Assembly: GCA_021816865.1 (NCBI GenBank)
Contig: JAKAWX010000006.1
Coordinates: forward strand, 78,193 to 142,192
DNA from: Thermoplasmata archaeon
Lineage (GTDB): Archaea; Thermoplasmatota; Thermoplasmata; Lutacidiplasmatales; UBA184
Length of the DNA stretch: 64,000 nt
Direction: 5' to 3'
A program made the position numbers and the translations under genes. Position 1 is the stretch's first letter. Each line of letters opens with the position of its first letter. Below are positions 25,368 through 34,431 of this stretch, piece by piece. The notes below the pieces were generated by a model. That model saw nothing but the letters and a program-made list of their open reading frames with translations. It was not told the DNA's origin and searched no databases.

Positions 25368-27032
25368 ATGCCCTCGAACGCCGGGGCGGCCGAGGCCTTC
25401 CGAGAGATCGCGGACCTGCTCGACGTCCTCGGGGAGCGGTTCAAGCCCGAGGCGTACCGGCGGGCGGCCCGGTCGATCGAGACGCTGACGGAGGAGCTCG
25501 CCGCGGTCGCGGCCCGAAACGAGCTGCGATCGATCCCCGGGGTCGGCGACGCCATCGCGGAGAAGATCCGAGAGTACCTCGCGACCGGCTCGATCCCCTA
25601 CCTCGAGCGCCTGCGCCACGACGTCCCCGCGGGGGTCGTCGCGATGATGCGACTTTCCGGCCTCGGGCCGAAGACCGCGCGCCGGTTCTGGGTGGATCTC
25701 GGGATCGAGGGTCCGAGCGCGCTCGCGGCCGCGATCGACGCGGGTCGCCTCGACGGCGTGAAGGGGTTCGGTCCGAAGAAGATCGCCCAGGTCCGCTCGG
25801 CCGTCGAGTCGGCTCGGATCGCCCCGGCGACCGGGCCGGGCCGCGCCCCGATCGAGGAGGTCTACCCGGTCGCCGAGCGGATCGTGAACGCGCTGCGGGC
25901 GCGCGCCCCCGCCGACCGCGTCGAGGCCGCGGGGAGCTTCCGCCGGCGACGCGAGACGGTCGGCGACCTCGACGTCCTCGTCTCCTCGACGGAGCCCGAA
26001 GCGGTCTTCGACGCGTTCAGCGCCCTCCCCGAGGTCCGCGAGGTCCGGCTTCGCGGGGGCACGAAGGAGACCGTCGTCCTATCGACCGGTCTCCAGGTCG
26101 ACCTGCGCGTGGTCGAGCCCGCGGCGTTCGGGGCGGCGCTCCAGTACTTCACGGGGTCGAAGGACCACAATGTCCACCTCCGCTCGATCGCCCGCGACCG
26201 CGGGCTCAAGGTCAACGAGTACGGGGTCTACCGCGGCGACGAGCGCGTCGCCGGGCGGACCGAGGAGGAGGTCTACGCGGCGCTCGGACTCGCGTGGGTC
26301 CCGCCCGAGGTCCGCGAGGACCAGGGCGAGGTCGAGGCGGCGGCGAAGGGCCGGGCGTTCCCCCGGCTGGTGGACGACCACGACCTCACGGGGGACCTCC
26401 ACGTGCACCTGCCCGAGGCGGCGGACGCGGCCGACGTCGACCGCCTGCGGGCGGCCGCCCGGGCACGAGGCGTGACCTCGCTCGGCGTGGTCGTCGGGGG
26501 CGTGCGCGCCGACGGCTCGACGTTCGTCCTGGCGGTCGACGCGCGCGCCCGGCTCGACGCCCGCGAAGGGAGGTCGGCGGGGGTCTGGCGGGCGGTCGAG
26601 ACCGGTCCGACAGGATTGCCTCCGCCGCTTCGGGGCCTCGAGCACGACTACCGCATCGTTCGGCCGACGCGGGACGCCCCGGATCCGGCTCCGCTCGCTC
26701 CCGGAGCTCCCGTCCTCCTGGTCGCCCACCTCGGAGGGGGGGGAGAGGAGGGGGTAGGTCGCGTCCGCCGCTGGGTCGAATGGGCCCGGGAGGTCGGGGC
26801 CGCGGTCGAGGTCGGGCCGGGACCCGAACGGCTCGACGCGACGTGGGCCCGTCTCGCCCGGGCCACCGGGGTACCGCTCGCGCTGCCGAGGGGACTCACC
26901 GGGCCGACGGACGACCCGACCGCCCCGATCGCCCTCGGGTTCGCCCGACGGGCCGGAGCCGAGCCTCGGGACGTTCGGGTCGCTCCACCGAAGCGGGCGG
27001 AGCCGCGTCGGCGGCCTACCGGGTCGCCCTGA
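25368..27032 (+). CDS. polX: Family X DNA polymerase with a degenerate PHP domain
   Basis: This 554-residue protein begins with an 8-kDa-like helical domain and helix-hairpin-helix motifs (SIPGVGDAIAEKIREYLATG and LSGLGPKTARRF). The nucleotidyltransferase palm follows, with SFRRRRETVGDLDVLVSS, where the catalytic Asp pair lies in GDLDVL. Other family segments are QVDLRVV, QYFTGSKDHNVHLR and KVNEYGVY. Bacterial and archaeal PolX normally end in a PHP exonuclease. Here the HVH of GDLHVH remains, but the later His/Asp/Glu metal ligands are not recognisable, so nuclease activity is doubtful. The likely role is gap filling in base-excision repair. Confidence 0.93.
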   Translation: MPSNAGAAEAFREIADLLDVLGERFKPEAYRRAARSIETLTEELAAVAARNELRSIPGVGDAIAEKIREYLATGSIPYLERLRHDVPAGVVAMMRLSGLGPKTARRFWVDLGIEGPSALAAAIDAGRLDGVKGFGPKKIAQVRSAVESARIAPATGPGRAPIEEVYPVAERIVNALRARAPADRVEAAGSFRRRRETVGDLDVLVSSTEPEAVFDAFSALPEVREVRLRGGTKETVVLSTGLQVDLRVVEPAAFGAALQYFTGSKDHNVHLRSIARDRGLKVNEYGVYRGDERVAGRTEEEVYAALGLAWVPPEVREDQGEVEAAAKGRAFPRLVDDHDLTGDLHVHLPEAADAADVDRLRAAARARGVTSLGVVVGGVRADGSTFVLAVDARARLDAREGRSAGVWRAVETGPTGLPPPLRGLEHDYRIVRPTRDAPDPAPLAPGAPVLLVAHLGGGGEEGVGRVRRWVEWAREVGAAVEVGPGPERLDATWARLARATGVPLALPRGLTGPTDDPTAPIALGFARRAGAEPRDVRVAPPKRAEPRRRPTGSP

Positions 27033-27366
27033 GGCCGCCCGGAGCTCCCGAGCGGGCGCCGGAGATCGAGAGCGACGAGCCCGAGGCGGAGGCGTGGCGC
27101 TGGCAGCTCGCGCACCGGTGCGCGGTGGGGTCGAGGCCGTGGCGCCAGTAGCAGTCGGTGCAGAGCGGGCGGCCGCATCCCCAGCAGAGCGGGGTCGTCG
27201 CCCGGGGGGCGACGGGCGCGGCGCAGTTGACGCACGCCCCCGGCGTGCCGGCCGGGTGGGCCCGGAAGGCGGGGGGCTCGGGAAGGCGGGAGCTCCGCCG
27301 AGGGTCGACCGCCGGGGCGAGGGGACGGGTCGGTCCCGCCGGTGGAGCGCGTGCCCGGATCGCCAT
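27016..27366 (-). CDS. Zinc-finger protein
   Basis: This 116-residue protein has a central Cys/His-rich module: CVNCAAP, then LCWGCGRPLCTDCYWRHG and HRCASC, which could bind two zinc ions in a cross-brace or B-box-like way. Both ends are low-complexity (Pro/Arg-rich and Ser/Gly-rich). Its last codons overlap the end of polX on the other strand by 17 bases. The cysteine pattern makes it likely to be real despite its short length. The function is unknown. Confidence 0.65.
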   Translation of the reverse strand: MAIRARAPPAGPTRPLAPAVDPRRSSRLPEPPAFRAHPAGTPGACVNCAAPVAPRATTPLCWGCGRPLCTDCYWRHGLDPTAHRCASCQRHASASGSSLSISGARSGAPGGLRATR

Positions 27367-27471
27367 GGTCGGCCGGGAGACGCCTCCCCCCCTTTTTAGC
27401 CCTAGGTCCCGTTTAGGGGGAGTTCCCTTGGACCGGGAGGTTCATGTACCGCGGCGGCGGGAAGGGCTCCC

Positions 27472-27846
27472 GTGTCCGACGGACGCGCATACCCCCGTCC
27501 CTACGTCCGGCCGCCCCCGGCCCGCCCGGTGCGGGTCGCCGAGGAGCGGGCCGAGCGGTCGAACGCGGCGGTCCCGGTGGCGGTCGTCCTGGTCCTCCTC
27601 GGGTTCTACCTCGCCCGATACTCGATCCTCGCCCCGGCGGCCCTCGGCCTCGTGCTCCTTTTCTCGGGGGGGTCGTTCCTCTCCGCCCGCCTGAACCCGC
27701 TCAGCCCGCACTTCTACCTCACGCGCAAGCCGTCGTGGCTCGCGGTCGCCGTCGTGCTCCTGGGCGGCCTCGGGCTCTTCTACTACGCCTACACGCTCTT
27801 CGTGGCGCACGCGGGGCCGTTCGTCCCGGGCATCCCGGGGCTCTAG
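27472..27846 (+). CDS. Small membrane protein with three predicted helices
   Basis: This 124-residue protein has a Pro/Arg-rich cytoplasmic N-terminus (about 1-30). Hydrophobic segments follow at about 33-46 (AVPVAVVLVLLGFY), 50-70 and 88-110 (WLAVAVVLLGGLGLFYYAY). It starts at GTG after GGGAAGGG. No family is recognised. It converges on nadA with a 16-base gap. Confidence 0.65.
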   Translation: MSDGRAYPRPYVRPPPARPVRVAEERAERSNAAVPVAVVLVLLGFYLARYSILAPAALGLVLLFSGGSFLSARLNPLSPHFYLTRKPSWLAVAVVLLGGLGLFYYAYTLFVAHAGPFVPGIPGL

Positions 27847-27862
27847 GGCGCCCGGCGCGGGC

Positions 27863-28768
27863 CTACGCCGCGACCATCCGCTCGAGCGACCGGCGGGCGC
27901 GGTCGGCCGTCTCGCTCGGGACGTCGATCACGTACCGCCGCTCGGCGAGCGAGTCGCGCACGTCCGCGAGGCTGATCTCCTTCATGAACGGACAGATCGC
28001 GCCCCCGTCGATCGGGGAGAACCGGGTCGAGGGGTTGAGCCGGCGCATCCGGTGGAGGATCCCGACCTCCGTCGCGACCAGGACCTCGGGCGCGCGGGTC
28101 TCCTCGGCGAACCGGATCATCCCGTCGGTCGAGAGGACGCGGTCGACGTGGGGCAGCGCCTGGCTCGCGCACCCGCATTCGGGGTGCGCGATGAGCGGGG
28201 CGCCGGGATGCTCGGCCCGGGCCCGCGCGAGGACGTCCGGCGACAGCTTCGCATGGACCGGGCAGTCGCCGACCCACAGGTGCATCGTGCGGCCGGTCCG
28301 CTTGCGGACGTACTCGCCGAGGAACATGTCGGGCAGGAAGAGGATCTCCCGGTCGGCCGGCACCTGCTCGACGACCTTGATCGCGTTCGAGCTCGTGCAG
28401 CAGTAGTCGGCCTCCGCCTTCACCTCGGCGCTCGTGTTGATGTAGGCGACCACGACCGCCCCCGGGTGGGCGGCCTTCCAGTCGCGCAGCTGCTCGGCCG
28501 TGATGGCGTCGGCGAGCGCGCATCCCGCTTTCAGGTCGGGCAGGAGCACCGTCCGCGTCGGGTTCAGGATCTTGGCCGTCTCGGCCATGAAGCGCACGCC
28601 GGCAAACACGATCACCGAGCGGTCCGACTCCATCGCCTTGCGCGCGAGGTAGAGCGAGTCCCCGACGAAGTCGGCGACGTCCTGCACGTCCGCCCGCTGG
28701 TAGTTGTGCGCGAGCAGGACCGCGTCCCGCTCGTCCTTCAGACGGAGCACGTCCGCCTCGAGCGACAT
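27863..28768 (-). CDS. nadA: Quinolinate synthase
   Basis: This enzyme of about 301 residues condenses iminoaspartate with dihydroxyacetone phosphate in NAD synthesis. Hallmarks are LLAHNYQRADVQDVADFVGDS near the N-terminus and the three widely spaced Cys ligands of its [4Fe-4S] cluster (in LKAGCALAD, HPECGCAS and GAICPF). I favour the ATG at 28768; a TTG 27 bases upstream is possible. It follows nadC by 16 bases. nadB (or aspartate dehydrogenase), which would supply iminoaspartate, is not in the window. Confidence 0.95.
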   Translation of the reverse strand: MSLEADVLRLKDERDAVLLAHNYQRADVQDVADFVGDSLYLARKAMESDRSVIVFAGVRFMAETAKILNPTRTVLLPDLKAGCALADAITAEQLRDWKAAHPGAVVVAYINTSAEVKAEADYCCTSSNAIKVVEQVPADREILFLPDMFLGEYVRKRTGRTMHLWVGDCPVHAKLSPDVLARARAEHPGAPLIAHPECGCASQALPHVDRVLSTDGMIRFAEETRAPEVLVATEVGILHRMRRLNPSTRFSPIDGGAICPFMKEISLADVRDSLAERRYVIDVPSETADRARRSLERMVAA

Positions 28769-28784
28769 GTCGGACCGACCCGGA

Positions 28785-29666
28785 CTAGTCGACAAGCCGT
28801 CTTAAGCGGCCGGGACGCACGGTGAGGTGGAACGGGAGCGCCGGCGCGGAGTGGGTGAGGGCGCCCAAGCTCACCGCGTCCGCGCCCACCGCGCGGTAGC
28901 GTCGCACGGTCCCGGGCGTGATCCCCCCCGAGAGCTCGACCCAATGCCCCCGTCGCACGTTCGCCGCCTCGAGCGCGCGAACGATCGCGCGCGCCGGACC
29001 GGGACCGGTATTGTCGAGGAGGAGGGAGTCGGCCCCGGCCCGGATCGCCGCGAGCGCCTGCCGGGCCGTGCGGACCTCGACCTGGACGGGAAGCCGCGAG
29101 GGGGTCCGCGCGCGCGCCCGCCGGATCGCAACGGCGAGCGGGACGAGGGCGAGGTGGTTGTTCTTGATGAGGACGCCGTCGGAGAGGTCGCGACGGTGGG
29201 GGTGACCGCCGCCGTGGACGACCGCCGCCTTCTCGAGGTCGCGCAACCCGGGGGTCGTCTTGCGGGTCGCCCAGACCTCGAGGCGGGGGCGGCTCCCGCG
29301 GGTCCCTTCGACCGCGCGGGCCGTGGCGCTCGCGACGCCGCTCAGGTGCATCAGGAAGTTGAGGACCGTCCGCTCGATGGCGAGGATCGCCCGCGCGTCG
29401 CCCCGCAGGCGGGCGACGAGGGTGCCCCGCCGGACGCGGGTGCCGTCCCGGGCCGCGAAGGCGACCTCGAGCGACCGGGCGCGCGCGGCGGCTCGGAGCG
29501 CCTCCGTCCCGGACAGCACGCCGGTCCCCTGGGCGGTCACGGTCGCCTCGACCACGACCCGGCCCGGGAGGATTGCCCGGGTCGTCCGGTCGCGCGCGGC
29601 CCGGTCCTCGGCGAGGGCGCGGCGGACGGCCGCGTCCGCCCCGGGGACCCGACGCCTAGGCCGCAT
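28785..29666 (-). CDS. nadC: Nicotinate-nucleotide pyrophosphorylase (quinolinate phosphoribosyltransferase)
   Basis: This 293-residue enzyme turns quinolinate and PRPP into nicotinate mononucleotide. Family segments include ERTVLNFLMHLSGVAS, the ATRKTTPGLRDLEKAAV loop, the HRRDLSDGVLIKNNH motif, and VELSGGITPGTV near the C-terminus. It starts at an ATG that overlaps the end of the upstream STAND-like ATPase gene by 11 bases. It is followed directly by nadA, so the two form an NAD-synthesis unit. Confidence 0.95.
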   Translation of the reverse strand: MRPRRRVPGADAAVRRALAEDRAARDRTTRAILPGRVVVEATVTAQGTGVLSGTEALRAAARARSLEVAFAARDGTRVRRGTLVARLRGDARAILAIERTVLNFLMHLSGVASATARAVEGTRGSRPRLEVWATRKTTPGLRDLEKAAVVHGGGHPHRRDLSDGVLIKNNHLALVPLAVAIRRARARTPSRLPVQVEVRTARQALAAIRAGADSLLLDNTGPGPARAIVRALEAANVRRGHWVELSGGITPGTVRRYRAVGADAVSLGALTHSAPALPFHLTVRPGRLRRLVD

Positions 29667-32040
29667 CGTTCGTCGCCCCCTTCTCGAGGAGCGCCGCGCG
29701 CAGCCGCTCGAAGTCGAGCGCCACGTCCGGACGCAGCGCCGGCAGGTTCTGCCGCTCGAGCTCGGTGATCCGCCGCTGGGCACTGGCCCGGTCGCCGCGC
29801 GCGTACGACAGCTGGGCGAGCCGCAGCACGACGTCGACCTCGTCCGCCGGAGCCTTCAGCTCGCGGACGAGGCGGTAGGCGTCGAGGAGGTCCGCCTCGG
29901 CCCGGTCGTACTCGCCGCGGTCGAGCTCGATCTTCCCCTGGACGATCATCGACTGGACGAGACCGAACCGGTCCCCGATCCGTTCGAGGATCTCGCGCGA
30001 GCGGCGCGTGTGGTCCGCCGCCTCCTTGAGGCGCCCGGCCTCGCGGAGGACGTCGGCCGAGTTGAAGAGGGCCCAGCCGACCCGGCGGAGGTCGTGGCCT
30101 TTCTCGGCCAGGCGGATCGCCTCGGTGAACTCCGCGATCGCCTCGACGAACCGCGGCGTCGCCGACGTCGTCCCCGCGAGCACCACGCCGAGGAACAGGT
30201 GCGCTTGCGCCGCCTCGCGCACGTCCCCGAGCCGCTCGAGGCGGCGCGCCGCGTCCTGCGCCTCGGCGAGAGCGCCCTCCGCCTGGCCCATCATCGCGAG
30301 GACGTTCGCCCGGCGCGCCTCCCCGAGCGCGATCGCGCGCTCGTTGCCGGCTTCGCGGGCGAGGCGCAGCTCCTCGGTGTGCTCGGCGAGCGATTCCGCG
30401 TACTGGCCCTCGTAGTAGAGGGCCTCCCCGCGCAGGTTGTGGACGCGCAGGCGGACGAGCGGGTGGGCGGAGAGGTCGATCGTCGCGAGCACGCGGCCGG
30501 TCGCCTCCTCGGCGGCCCGCCACTCCCCCTGGTCGGTGAGCACGCGCGCGAGGTAGAGCTCGAGGAGCGCGCGGAGGTGCGGGGCGAGGCGCGACGCGAC
30601 GTCGGCCCGTTCGCGGAAGTCGCGCAGCATCGCTTCCGCTTCCTTGAGCGCGCCCGCGTGGTCGACCTGACGGGCGAGCTCGAGGACGAGTTCCGTCTCC
30701 CCGTCGAGGTCGTCCGACCGCACGCGGCGGTGGCTGTCGAGGGCGCGGGCGTAGTGCTCGCGCGCGACCTCGGGCGCGCTCGCCCGGTCGGCGATCTCCG
30801 CGGCGGCCCGGTTGTACAGGAGCGCCCGATCGTCGACACGACCGAGGTAGAAATGGCGGGCGAGCGCGTAGATCGTCACCGTGTCGGCGCTCCCGGTCGA
30901 CTCGAGGGCCTCGCCGGCCCGGCGGTGCAGCACGCGACGGCGGCTCTCGGTCAGGCGGTCGTAGACGCCCTCGCGGAGCCGGTCGTCGGCGAACGCGAGC
31001 CGCTCCTCGGGCCGCTCGAGAAGGACGCCGTGGCCCACGAGACGGTCGACGATCTCGGCGAGCCGCTCCTCGTCCTCCCCGCTCGCGGAGAGGAGGAGGG
31101 CGAAGGGGAACTCCGGACCGAGCACCGAGGCGACCGCGACCGTCCGTTCCTCCGCCTCGTCGAAGGTCGGTACGACCCCCGGAGGCCCGGCGGCGCCCAC
31201 CGCCGGGGCCGACCGACCCGGCGTCCCTCGGTCGAGCTGGTCGAGGAGGAGCGGGTTCCCGCCGGTCTCGGAGAAGCGGCGCTGGACCTCCTCGTCCGAG
31301 AGCGACCGGTGGGGGTCGCGCCATCGGAGGTAGTCGTGGACCTCCGCGGAGGAGAACGGGCGCAGGGTGACCCGACGCGCGCGGGTCGCGCGCTCGAACG
31401 CCTCGAGGCGCGCGCGACGCGACGCCGTCATCGAATCGAACGGGCGGGCGGTCGCGAGGACCCAGAGCGGCCGGTTCGTGAGCTGGCGGACGAGGAACTC
31501 GACCGCCTCGAGGGACGGTTCGTCGCCCCGCTGGAGGTCCTCGAGGACGAGGACCGTCGGTCCGCGGCGGGTGAACTCGAGGAACTGCTCGGTGATCCCC
31601 GCCCAGAGCGGCTCGCGGCCCGGCTCGCCGCGCTCGTCCGCCTCGCCGAGGGCGGAGAGCAGGCGCTCCTCGATCCGCACCGGCGCCCCGTCGTGGAGCC
31701 GGGGCGCGAACCCGATCAGGACCTCGCCGGGGCCGCCGTCCGAAACGCCCGTCTCCCGCGGGTCGGGCTCGGGGCGGGCGCTCTCGAGCGCCGAGCGGAT
31801 CAGGGCGAACGGCGGCGGCGCGTCGAGCGCGGGCGCCCGCCCGAAAAGGACCTGGGCGCCGCGGACGCGCACGGTGCGCACGAGCTCCTCGACGAGGGTC
31901 GACTTGCCGATCCCGGTGGCGCCGACCAGGAGCGTGACCCCTCCGCTGCCTGCCCGCGCGTCCTCGAACCGTCGGTAGAGGGCCTCGACCGTCTCCGTCC
32001 GGCCGACGAACGGGCGACCGTTCCCGGCTTCGGCCGCCAT
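29656..32040 (-). CDS. STAND/AAA-type ATPase with TPR-like repeats
   Basis: This 794-residue protein has an N-terminal NTPase domain. Walker A GATGIGKST lies at about 40-48 and Walker B in VLVLEDLQRGDEPSLEAVEF, followed by FSSAEVHDYLRWRD and RFSETGGNPLLLDQL, the typical sensor region of MalT-like STAND ATPases. The C-terminal 450 residues are TPR-like helical repeats (HYARALDSHRRV, AEAMLRDFRERADV and others). No DNA-binding domain is evident, unlike MalT. Such proteins act as ligand-gated switches. It has its own TATA box, which overlaps the end of gcvT. Confidence 0.85.
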   Translation of the reverse strand: MAAEAGNGRPFVGRTETVEALYRRFEDARAGSGGVTLLVGATGIGKSTLVEELVRTVRVRGAQVLFGRAPALDAPPPFALIRSALESARPEPDPRETGVSDGGPGEVLIGFAPRLHDGAPVRIEERLLSALGEADERGEPGREPLWAGITEQFLEFTRRGPTVLVLEDLQRGDEPSLEAVEFLVRQLTNRPLWVLATARPFDSMTASRRARLEAFERATRARRVTLRPFSSAEVHDYLRWRDPHRSLSDEEVQRRFSETGGNPLLLDQLDRGTPGRSAPAVGAAGPPGVVPTFDEAEERTVAVASVLGPEFPFALLLSASGEDEERLAEIVDRLVGHGVLLERPEERLAFADDRLREGVYDRLTESRRRVLHRRAGEALESTGSADTVTIYALARHFYLGRVDDRALLYNRAAAEIADRASAPEVAREHYARALDSHRRVRSDDLDGETELVLELARQVDHAGALKEAEAMLRDFRERADVASRLAPHLRALLELYLARVLTDQGEWRAAEEATGRVLATIDLSAHPLVRLRVHNLRGEALYYEGQYAESLAEHTEELRLAREAGNERAIALGEARRANVLAMMGQAEGALAEAQDAARRLERLGDVREAAQAHLFLGVVLAGTTSATPRFVEAIAEFTEAIRLAEKGHDLRRVGWALFNSADVLREAGRLKEAADHTRRSREILERIGDRFGLVQSMIVQGKIELDRGEYDRAEADLLDAYRLVRELKAPADEVDVVLRLAQLSYARGDRASAQRRITELERQNLPALRPDVALDFERLRAALLEKGATNDAA

Positions 32041-32070
32041 CGCCTGTCCGACGTAGATGGGAGGGTCCGA

Positions 32071-32078
32071 CTATTTAC
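32071..32078 (-). promoter_or_regulatory. TATA box of the STAND-like ATPase gene
   Basis: GTAAATAG on the minus strand lies 30 bases ahead of the ATG at 32040 and overlaps the stop codon of gcvT. Confidence 0.5.
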
Positions 32079-33262
32079 GCTCGCGTCGCGGTCGCCCTCA
32101 CGAACGGGAGCGCGACGACCCGACCCGCGACCTCGTGACCCCGGATCTCGAGCGCGACCGGGGTGCCGACGGCCGCGAGCGCGAGCGGAAGGTAGGCGAG
32201 CGCGATGCCGTGCCCGAGCGTCGGCGAGAGTCCGCCGCTCGTCGCCTCGGCCACGACCGCCCCGTTCGAGCGCACCGGGGTCCCGTGGCGCGGGATCGCG
32301 CCCGGCGCCTCGACCGAGATCCCCGAGAGGCGGACCGCCGGACCGTCGGTCCGTTCCTTCTCGAGCGCCGGGCGCCCGACGAACAGGTGGTCGAAGTCGA
32401 CGAACCGGTCCTGCGCCGCCTCGAGGGGCGTCCGGTCGCGGTGGAACTCCTGGCCCGAGAGGAGATAGCCCTTCTCGAGCCGCAGCGTGTCGCGGGCGCC
32501 GAGGCCGCACGGCGCGACCCCCGCGGCGAGCAGACGCTCGGCGAGCGCGTCGGCGTCCTCGCCTCGGACGAACAGTTCGTACCCGAGCTCTCCCGTGTAC
32601 CCGGTCCGGCTCACGAGGACGGTCTCGGCGAGGGCGTCCGGGAACGGCCGGTCGAGCGCTCCCGCCGGCTCCCCCGCCCCCGGCCGGGAGGGGAAGAACG
32701 CCGCCCGGTAGAACCCAAGTCCTCCGAGCGACCAGCCGAAGAGCCCCTCGAGCACGGCGCGGCTCTTCGGCCCCTGGAGCGCGAGGAGCGCGACCGTGTC
32801 GTTCCACCGCGAGATCCTCGTGTCGGGCCCGCGGTGATGGCGGAGGATCTCCTCGATCTCGTCCGCGCGGCCGGCGTTGGGGACCGCGAGGAATCGCTGG
32901 CCCGGTCCCTCCTCGCGGTCGAGACGGTTCACGAGGAGGTCGTCGACGATGTGGCCCGACGACTCGAGCAGGAACGTGTAGCGGACCTGGCCCGGGGCGA
33001 GGGAGGGGACGTTCGCCGTCGTGCGCCGGGCGAGGAGGGCGCCCGCGTGTCCCCCCTCGACCGAGAGGATCCCCATGTGCGAGACGTCGAAGAGGCCGGC
33101 CGAGGACCGAACGGCCCGGTGCTCGGCGAGGATGCTCGTGTAGTAGAGCGGCATCTCCCAGCCGGCGAACGGGACGAGGCGCCCGCCGTGGCGGCGGTGG
33201 TACTCGTAGAGCGGAGTTCGGCGGAGCGGGACGGAGGGCCCGGCGGGTGGGGGTTCGTTCAT
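32075..33262 (-). CDS. gcvT: Aminomethyltransferase (glycine cleavage T protein)
   Basis: This 395-residue protein is slightly longer than usual. It shows PFAGWEMPLYYTSILAEHRAVRSSAGLFDVSHMG, the N-terminal hallmark of GcvT. It also has LVSRTGYTGELGYELF, the folate-binding region, and GLGARDTLRLEKGYLLSGQE. It transfers the methylene group from the H-protein aminomethyl intermediate to a tetrahydrofolate-type cofactor. Its start overlaps the stop of purP (ATGA), placing two one-carbon/purine enzymes in one unit. Other gcv genes are not in the window. Confidence 0.92.
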   Translation of the reverse strand: MNEPPPAGPSVPLRRTPLYEYHRRHGGRLVPFAGWEMPLYYTSILAEHRAVRSSAGLFDVSHMGILSVEGGHAGALLARRTTANVPSLAPGQVRYTFLLESSGHIVDDLLVNRLDREEGPGQRFLAVPNAGRADEIEEILRHHRGPDTRISRWNDTVALLALQGPKSRAVLEGLFGWSLGGLGFYRAAFFPSRPGAGEPAGALDRPFPDALAETVLVSRTGYTGELGYELFVRGEDADALAERLLAAGVAPCGLGARDTLRLEKGYLLSGQEFHRDRTPLEAAQDRFVDFDHLFVGRPALEKERTDGPAVRLSGISVEAPGAIPRHGTPVRSNGAVVAEATSGGLSPTLGHGIALAYLPLALAAVGTPVALEIRGHEVAGRVVALPFVRATATRA

Positions 33263-34416
33263 GTGACGATCTCCTTCAGTCGGCCGTCATCGACCCCGCG
33301 ACGGATCTCGAGCGCGATCCGCCGCCCCGTGCTCATCGGGGTGCGCCAGAGCGCGTTGCCGTACGGGTGGCCGAGAGCGAGGTGGATGTTGGTACCGCCG
33401 CCGATGCGCGCCGCGACGTCGAAGACCGTGGGATGACCGTCCCGATCGAGGCACGTCTGCAGGCAGAACGGTCCGAGGATCCCGGGCGCATAGTGCTCGC
33501 GGGCCGCGTTCACGAACTTCTCCCCGAGGCGGAAGACCTCCTCGAGGATCGACTCGCGCACGGTCAGCGTCCCGTGCCCGACGACCGTGTACTCGGGGAT
33601 GCGGGCCGCCTCCGAAAGCTCGAGCTGCTCGGCCGCCGGAAGGCGTACGAGGCCGTCGAGCGTGCTCTCGCGCCGCTCGTCGACGCCGAGGAGCTCGAGG
33701 CCCTCCTCCCGCGGCACGAGCGGCGAGAAGAAGAAGTTGAAGTTGAAGACCGGCCCCAAGATGTACTCCTCGATCCGGGCGGTCGCGAGGTCGTCCGCGG
33801 TGATCGTCCCGCGCGCGATCAGGTGAGCGCTCTTGCGGCGGTACTCCTCCGGGCTCGATACGGTGAAGAACCCGCGCTCGAGCCGGCGGGTCGCGTGCGG
33901 TAGCTTCACGATCGCGAGCCCGTCGATCGCGTCGGGGCCCTCGACCGCGTGCGGGATCGGGATTCCGGCCCGGTCGAGGAGGGTGTAGTAATTCTCCCGC
34001 TCGGTACGTTCCTCGATCCGCAGGAGGTTGCGCGATCCGACGATCGGTACGCGGAACTCGTCCTCGATCGCCGACAGCGCGACGTAGGAGCTGAGCGCGC
34101 GATTCGGGACGAGCAGCACGCCGTGGGTGCGCAGCCGTTCCTGGGTCCCGGCCGCCACGACGTCCGAGAAGCGGGGGAACGTCCAGACGTCGTCGACGCA
34201 CCCGCGCCGTCGGCCCCCGCCGTGGCCGCGCACGGTCCGGAAGTACTTCGCGTACGTCGCCTCCCGTCCCGCCTGGGCGAGGACGAGGCTCGAGAGGCCC
34301 TCGGTGACCGCACCGTCCGCGATGTCGAGCGCCGAGTGGGACCCGATGGTCCCCACGACCGGGGTCCGCGGGTACTCCTCGAGGAGGGAGCGGATCTCAC
34401 CGACCGGGATCGTCAT
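33259..34416 (-). CDS. purP: Formate-dependent AICAR formyltransferase-like ligase PurP
   Basis: This is a 385-residue ATP-grasp enzyme that formylates AICAR using formate and ATP in archaeal purine synthesis. The N-terminal PVVGTIGSHSALDIADGA is diagnostic. The ATP-grasp core contains LAIVKLPHATR and RIEEYILGPVFNFNFFFSPL, and the C-terminal substrate loop is FDVAARIGGGTNIH. A TATA box ends 25 bases upstream of the ATG. It is first in a unit with gcvT. Confidence 0.93.
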   Translation of the reverse strand: MTIPVGEIRSLLEEYPRTPVVGTIGSHSALDIADGAVTEGLSSLVLAQAGREATYAKYFRTVRGHGGGRRRGCVDDVWTFPRFSDVVAAGTQERLRTHGVLLVPNRALSSYVALSAIEDEFRVPIVGSRNLLRIEERTERENYYTLLDRAGIPIPHAVEGPDAIDGLAIVKLPHATRRLERGFFTVSSPEEYRRKSAHLIARGTITADDLATARIEEYILGPVFNFNFFFSPLVPREEGLELLGVDERRESTLDGLVRLPAAEQLELSEAARIPEYTVVGHGTLTVRESILEEVFRLGEKFVNAAREHYAPGILGPFCLQTCLDRDGHPTVFDVAARIGGGTNIHLALGHPYGNALWRTPMSTGRRIALEIRRGVDDGRLKEIVT

Positions 34417-34431
34417 CGTCGGAGGGCACGG

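Noticed and set aside
29260..33903. A plus-strand open frame of more than 1500 codons
   Set aside because: It is the mirror of five well-supported minus-strand genes (nadC, STAND ATPase, gcvT, purP and part of their junctions). Its product is low-complexity Arg/Glu/Pro sequence typical of G+C-rich antisense frames.
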